From: Bacillota bacterium
GTDB lineage: Bacteria > Bacillota > Sulfobacillia > JAJZYS01 > JAJYTV01
Direction: 5' to 3'
Length of the DNA: 7,094 nt
Assembly: GCA_021806845.1 (NCBI GenBank)
Contig: JAKAPV010000156.1
Location: forward strand, 1 to 7,094
Positions 4,360 to 7,094 of the stretch are shown here, piece by piece (position 1 is the stretch's first letter; each line of letters begins with the position of its first letter). The notes under the pieces were generated by a model. The model ran no database searches. It saw only the letters and a program-made list of their open reading frames with translations, and was not told the origin of the DNA. The position numbers and the translations under genes were made by a program.

Positions 4360-7094
4360 ATGCCGTCGGATCCCGTCATTGCAATTGCGATGGTATTGAT
4401 CTGCTACACGTCTACCTATACCGCGCTCGACCTCTGGTCTACGCCGACGCGCCTGCAGCTGCGCCAGTGGATCTGGCTCCCGGCAGGCATCATCCTTTCC
4501 GTAGGCATCCTGGGCGTGCACATGGGCATCATGCTCGCGGCCAACCCGGCCGACTTCAACGTGCAGCCCTTGCCGCTCGCGATCTCCTTGCTGCTGGCCC
4601 TGTCGGCGGGGCTTGCGGTGCTCGCGGCCTCCTCGCGCAGGGGATGGGTCTCGCTGCTTGCGGGCGGGCTCGGGCTCGCGGCGGCGATCGTGCTGCTCCA
4701 TTTCGCCCACCACGTGCAGAACTTCAGCCTGCCGGGCGGAGCACCTTGGCGGATCGCGGCCTGGAGCGCAGTCGTCACAGCCCTCTCCGTGTCGGGCATC
4801 TACCTGACGCGCAAGGCCTTTTCGTGGCGGCGGATCACCCACAGCACGCGGGTATCGCTCGCTGCCCTGGTCCTGACCGCGACCTTCACCGGCGGCACGC
4901 TTGTCCAGGTGGCCATCCTGCTCACGGTACACGCGACGCTTGCGCACCCGCAGGCGCTGGGGACCTCCAGTGTGGACGCCATCCTCCGGATCGGCGGCCT
5001 GCTGGTCGTCGCGCTCATGGGCGGCGCCGTCCTCGCCGAGCGCCTGCAGGCCCGCAGCCTGATCGCCGTGCAGCAGCATACGCTCGACCTGCTGCTGCTC
5101 ACGGCACCCGACGGCACGATCGTGGAGGCGAGTCCATCCGCCGAGCGCATCCTCGGCTACCGCGCCGACGACATGGCGGGCAGCAAGATCTCGGATCTGA
5201 TGGCGCCCGAAGATGCCAGGGCCCTGCTGCAGCGCGCCCAAGAACAGCGGGAGGAGAAGGGGCTGCCGTTCCGCCAGACGGTGCGCATGCGGCACCGCGA
5301 CGGCTCCTGGCGCACGCTCGAGGGCGTCGGCGTCGACCAGTCCCGCGACCCCGATGTCGGCGGCATCGTCCTGAACCTGATCGACGTCACGGAGCAGCGC
5401 CTGGCGGAGGAGGCGATGCGCCGGCTCAGCAGGCAGCGCGAGATGATCCTCGATTACGCGGGGGAGGGGATCGTCGGCACGGGGCCCGACGGCCGGGTGA
5501 CCTTCGTGAACCAGGAAGCCCTGCGCATGGTCGACCTCAGCGAGGAGGAGGTGCTCGGCCGGCGCTTTGCGGACGTCTTTTGGATCGCCCACCCGGACGG
5601 CACCCTGTACTCCCCGCAAGAGGACCCCATTGCGCAGGTGCTGGCCTCCGGCGGGGTGCTGCGGGAAACTGACCGCGTGCTCATCGCGATGAACGGACTG
5701 CGCCTGCCCGTCGACTTCACGGCGACCGCCAAAGCCGACGACGACCAGGTCGCCGGCGTGATCGTGCTGTTCGTCGACGCGAGTCCGCGGCGCCGCTATG
5801 AACGAGAGACGCAGCGCGTCGCGGAGCGCTTCTTCGCGATGCTCGACCAGGTCGGCGACGCGGTCGTGATGGAGGATCTCTCCGGGCGCGTGACCTACAT
5901 CAACCGGTCCGGCCGGGAGATCCTCGGCGTGGAGGTCGGGGACCGCCGCGATCACGAGAACTCGGCCTACGGTTCCGTGCGCTTGAAAGACCCGAAGGGA
6001 CAGCCGCTTCCTCCCGATGGCCACAGCATAGACCGCGTCAAGCGCACCGGTATGCCCGAGGGCAAGGTGGAGCGCATCGCGGAATTCCCGAACGGGGAAC
6101 GGCGGTACTTCCTGCTGGACGCCGGGCCCACGTTCGACGGCTCGGGGGCGGTGGACGGCGCCATCTTCACCCTCCACGACGTGACCGAGCGCAAGCTGGC
6201 CGAGGAGGAACTCCTGCGCGCGCGCCGCATCGAGTCGGTCGGACTCCTGGCCGGCGGCATCGCCCACGACTTCAACAACATCCTGACGGTGATGATCGGC
6301 AACGTGTCGCTGGCGCGCGCGGAGACGCAGGACGATACGGAGGCCGCAAACCTCCTGGATCAGGTGGAGGCGGCCTGCCGCCAGGCGACCAGCCTGACGC
6401 GGCAGCTGCTCACGTTCTCGAAGGGCGGCTCGCCGGTCACGCAGCCCCTCGCGCTGCCGGGGCTCGTCGAGGAGTCGGTGCGCTTCCTGTTGCGCGGGTC
6501 GAACACGAAGGCGCTGTTTGAACTGCCTGCGCACACCTGGGCGATCGAAGCGGACGAGGGACAGTTCAGCCAGGTGCTACAGAACCTCGTGATCAACGCG
6601 AAGCAGGCGATGCCAACCGGCGGCACGATCACCGTACGGGCCAAGAACCGGCGAGTCGGAACGAAAGACGCATTGCCCGTGAGGCCCGGCGACTACGTCT
6701 GCATATCGGTCTGCGACGAGGGGGTCGGCATCCCGCCGGAACTGGCCGACCGCGTCTTCGATCCCTACTTCACCACAAAGCCGTCCGGCCAGGGGCTGGG
6801 GCTCACCACGACCTGGTCGATCGTGCGCCGGCACGGCGGCCACATCGCCGCCGAGGCCCAGCGGACGGGGGGCACGGCCTTCCACGTCTACCTGCCGCGC
6901 TCGCGGCGTCCGGCGGTGGAGCCGCAGGTTGCGCAGGCCGACGGGCACTCCGCGCACAGGATCCTGGTCATGGACGACGACCAGGGCGTGCTCGCGGTTG
7001 CCCTGCGGATGCTGGTCGGCTTCGGCCACGCGGCGGACGGCGCCGCGGACGGGCAGGCCGCCATCGAGCGCTGCCGGGCGGCGCTTGCGGCGGG
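4360..7094 (+). CDS. Hybrid sensor histidine kinase with MHYT-type membrane sensor and three PAS domains (partial, 3' end outside window)
   Basis: Reading from the ATG at 4360 gives 911 codons with no stop before the window ends. Seven hydrophobic helices fill residues 6-226 and match the MHYT sensor layout: STYTALDL near the start, then GVHMGIM (52-58), LHFAHHV (113-119) and VHATLAH (190-196) at the three motif positions. Three PAS domains follow at about 240-347, 360-480 and 488-612, the first and third ending in DVTEQR and DVTERK. The phosphoacceptor region has GGIAHDFNNIL with H636. The ATPase domain shows N742 and N746 (N box), DEGVGIP (786-792), FDPYFTTK and GQGLGL (810-815). A receiver domain begins with RILVMDDD (acidic residues 872-874), and its phosphoacceptor aspartate lies beyond the window. 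The protein should autophosphorylate at the membrane in response to a redox, gas, metal or PAS-sensed signal, then pass phosphate to its own receiver. No cognate regulator is visible. The terminator and spacer separate it from korAB, so a functional link is not shown. Confidence 0.93.
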   Translation, partial: MPSDPVIAIAMVLICYTSTYTALDLWSTPTRLQLRQWIWLPAGIILSVGILGVHMGIMLAANPADFNVQPLPLAISLLLALSAGLAVLAASSRRGWVSLLAGGLGLAAAIVLLHFAHHVQNFSLPGGAPWRIAAWSAVVTALSVSGIYLTRKAFSWRRITHSTRVSLAALVLTATFTGGTLVQVAILLTVHATLAHPQALGTSSVDAILRIGGLLVVALMGGAVLAERLQARSLIAVQQHTLDLLLLTAPDGTIVEASPSAERILGYRADDMAGSKISDLMAPEDARALLQRAQEQREEKGLPFRQTVRMRHRDGSWRTLEGVGVDQSRDPDVGGIVLNLIDVTEQRLAEEAMRRLSRQREMILDYAGEGIVGTGPDGRVTFVNQEALRMVDLSEEEVLGRRFADVFWIAHPDGTLYSPQEDPIAQVLASGGVLRETDRVLIAMNGLRLPVDFTATAKADDDQVAGVIVLFVDASPRRRYERETQRVAERFFAMLDQVGDAVVMEDLSGRVTYINRSGREILGVEVGDRRDHENSAYGSVRLKDPKGQPLPPDGHSIDRVKRTGMPEGKVERIAEFPNGERRYFLLDAGPTFDGSGAVDGAIFTLHDVTERKLAEEELLRARRIESVGLLAGGIAHDFNNILTVMIGNVSLARAETQDDTEAANLLDQVEAACRQATSLTRQLLTFSKGGSPVTQPLALPGLVEESVRFLLRGSNTKALFELPAHTWAIEADEGQFSQVLQNLVINAKQAMPTGGTITVRAKNRRVGTKDALPVRPGDYVCISVCDEGVGIPPELADRVFDPYFTTKPSGQGLGLTTTWSIVRRHGGHIAAEAQRTGGTAFHVYLPRSRRPAVEPQVAQADGHSAHRILVMDDDQGVLAVALRMLVGFGHAADGAADGQAAIERCRAALAA

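Noticed and set aside
4339..6534. A 731-codon open frame on the minus strand opposite the sensor kinase
   Set aside because: Its translation is rich in R, A, H, D and E without any recognisable domain, and the plus strand encodes a kinase with all catalytic motifs. It is a GC-rich antisense shadow.
3304..7094. A functional system joining korAB and the hybrid kinase
   Set aside because: A strong terminator and a 186-base spacer with its own candidate regulatory repeat separate them, and no shared motif was seen. Adjacency alone is not enough.

Overview
The window is a GC-rich bacterial chromosomal segment with tightly packed, ordinary-looking genes. Starts include TTG and GTG codons, and every start is preceded by a strong GGAGG-type ribosome binding site. 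A perfect TATAAT hexamer sits in the one clearly divergent promoter region. The two-gene 2-oxoacid:ferredoxin oxidoreductase has the format I associate with Bacillota: a gamma-alpha fused KorA of 580 residues and a KorB of 289 residues. A high-GC member of the Bacillota is therefore my best guess, but the assignment is an inference and is not secure.

Left part, minus strand. A LysR-family regulator (1455 to 559) is followed after 122 bases by the first 145 codons of a multi-spanning membrane protein (436 to the window edge). The membrane protein resembles the uncharacterised COG4280-type family and carries two ExxE motifs inside membrane segments.

Centre, plus strand. Divergent from the lysR gene, across 103 bases, lies a compact korA-korB operon (1559-4173; two bases between the genes). 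It encodes a CoA-dependent 2-oxoacid:ferredoxin oxidoreductase, most likely acting on 2-oxoglutarate. The divergent region holds overlapping candidate promoters and a textbook LysR-type operator: an interrupted dyad AGTAC-N7-GTACT containing T-N11-A. This suggests that the regulator controls korAB and/or itself. A long GC-rich hairpin directly after korB should end that transcript.

Right part, plus strand. After a 186-base spacer containing a repeated CGTACGA motif, a large hybrid sensor histidine kinase begins at 4360 and runs off the window end. It has a seven-helix N-terminus recognisable as an MHYT-type sensor, three PAS domains, a histidine phosphoacceptor domain (H636), a GHKL ATPase and the start of a receiver domain. 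The MHYT repeats keep their histidines but have lost most of the methionines, which is the most unusual protein feature in the window.

I see no RNA genes, insertion sequences, CRISPR arrays or phage genes. Nothing proves a new system. The points most worth following are the putative LysR operator over korAB, the altered MHYT sensor and the ExxE membrane protein paired with the regulator.
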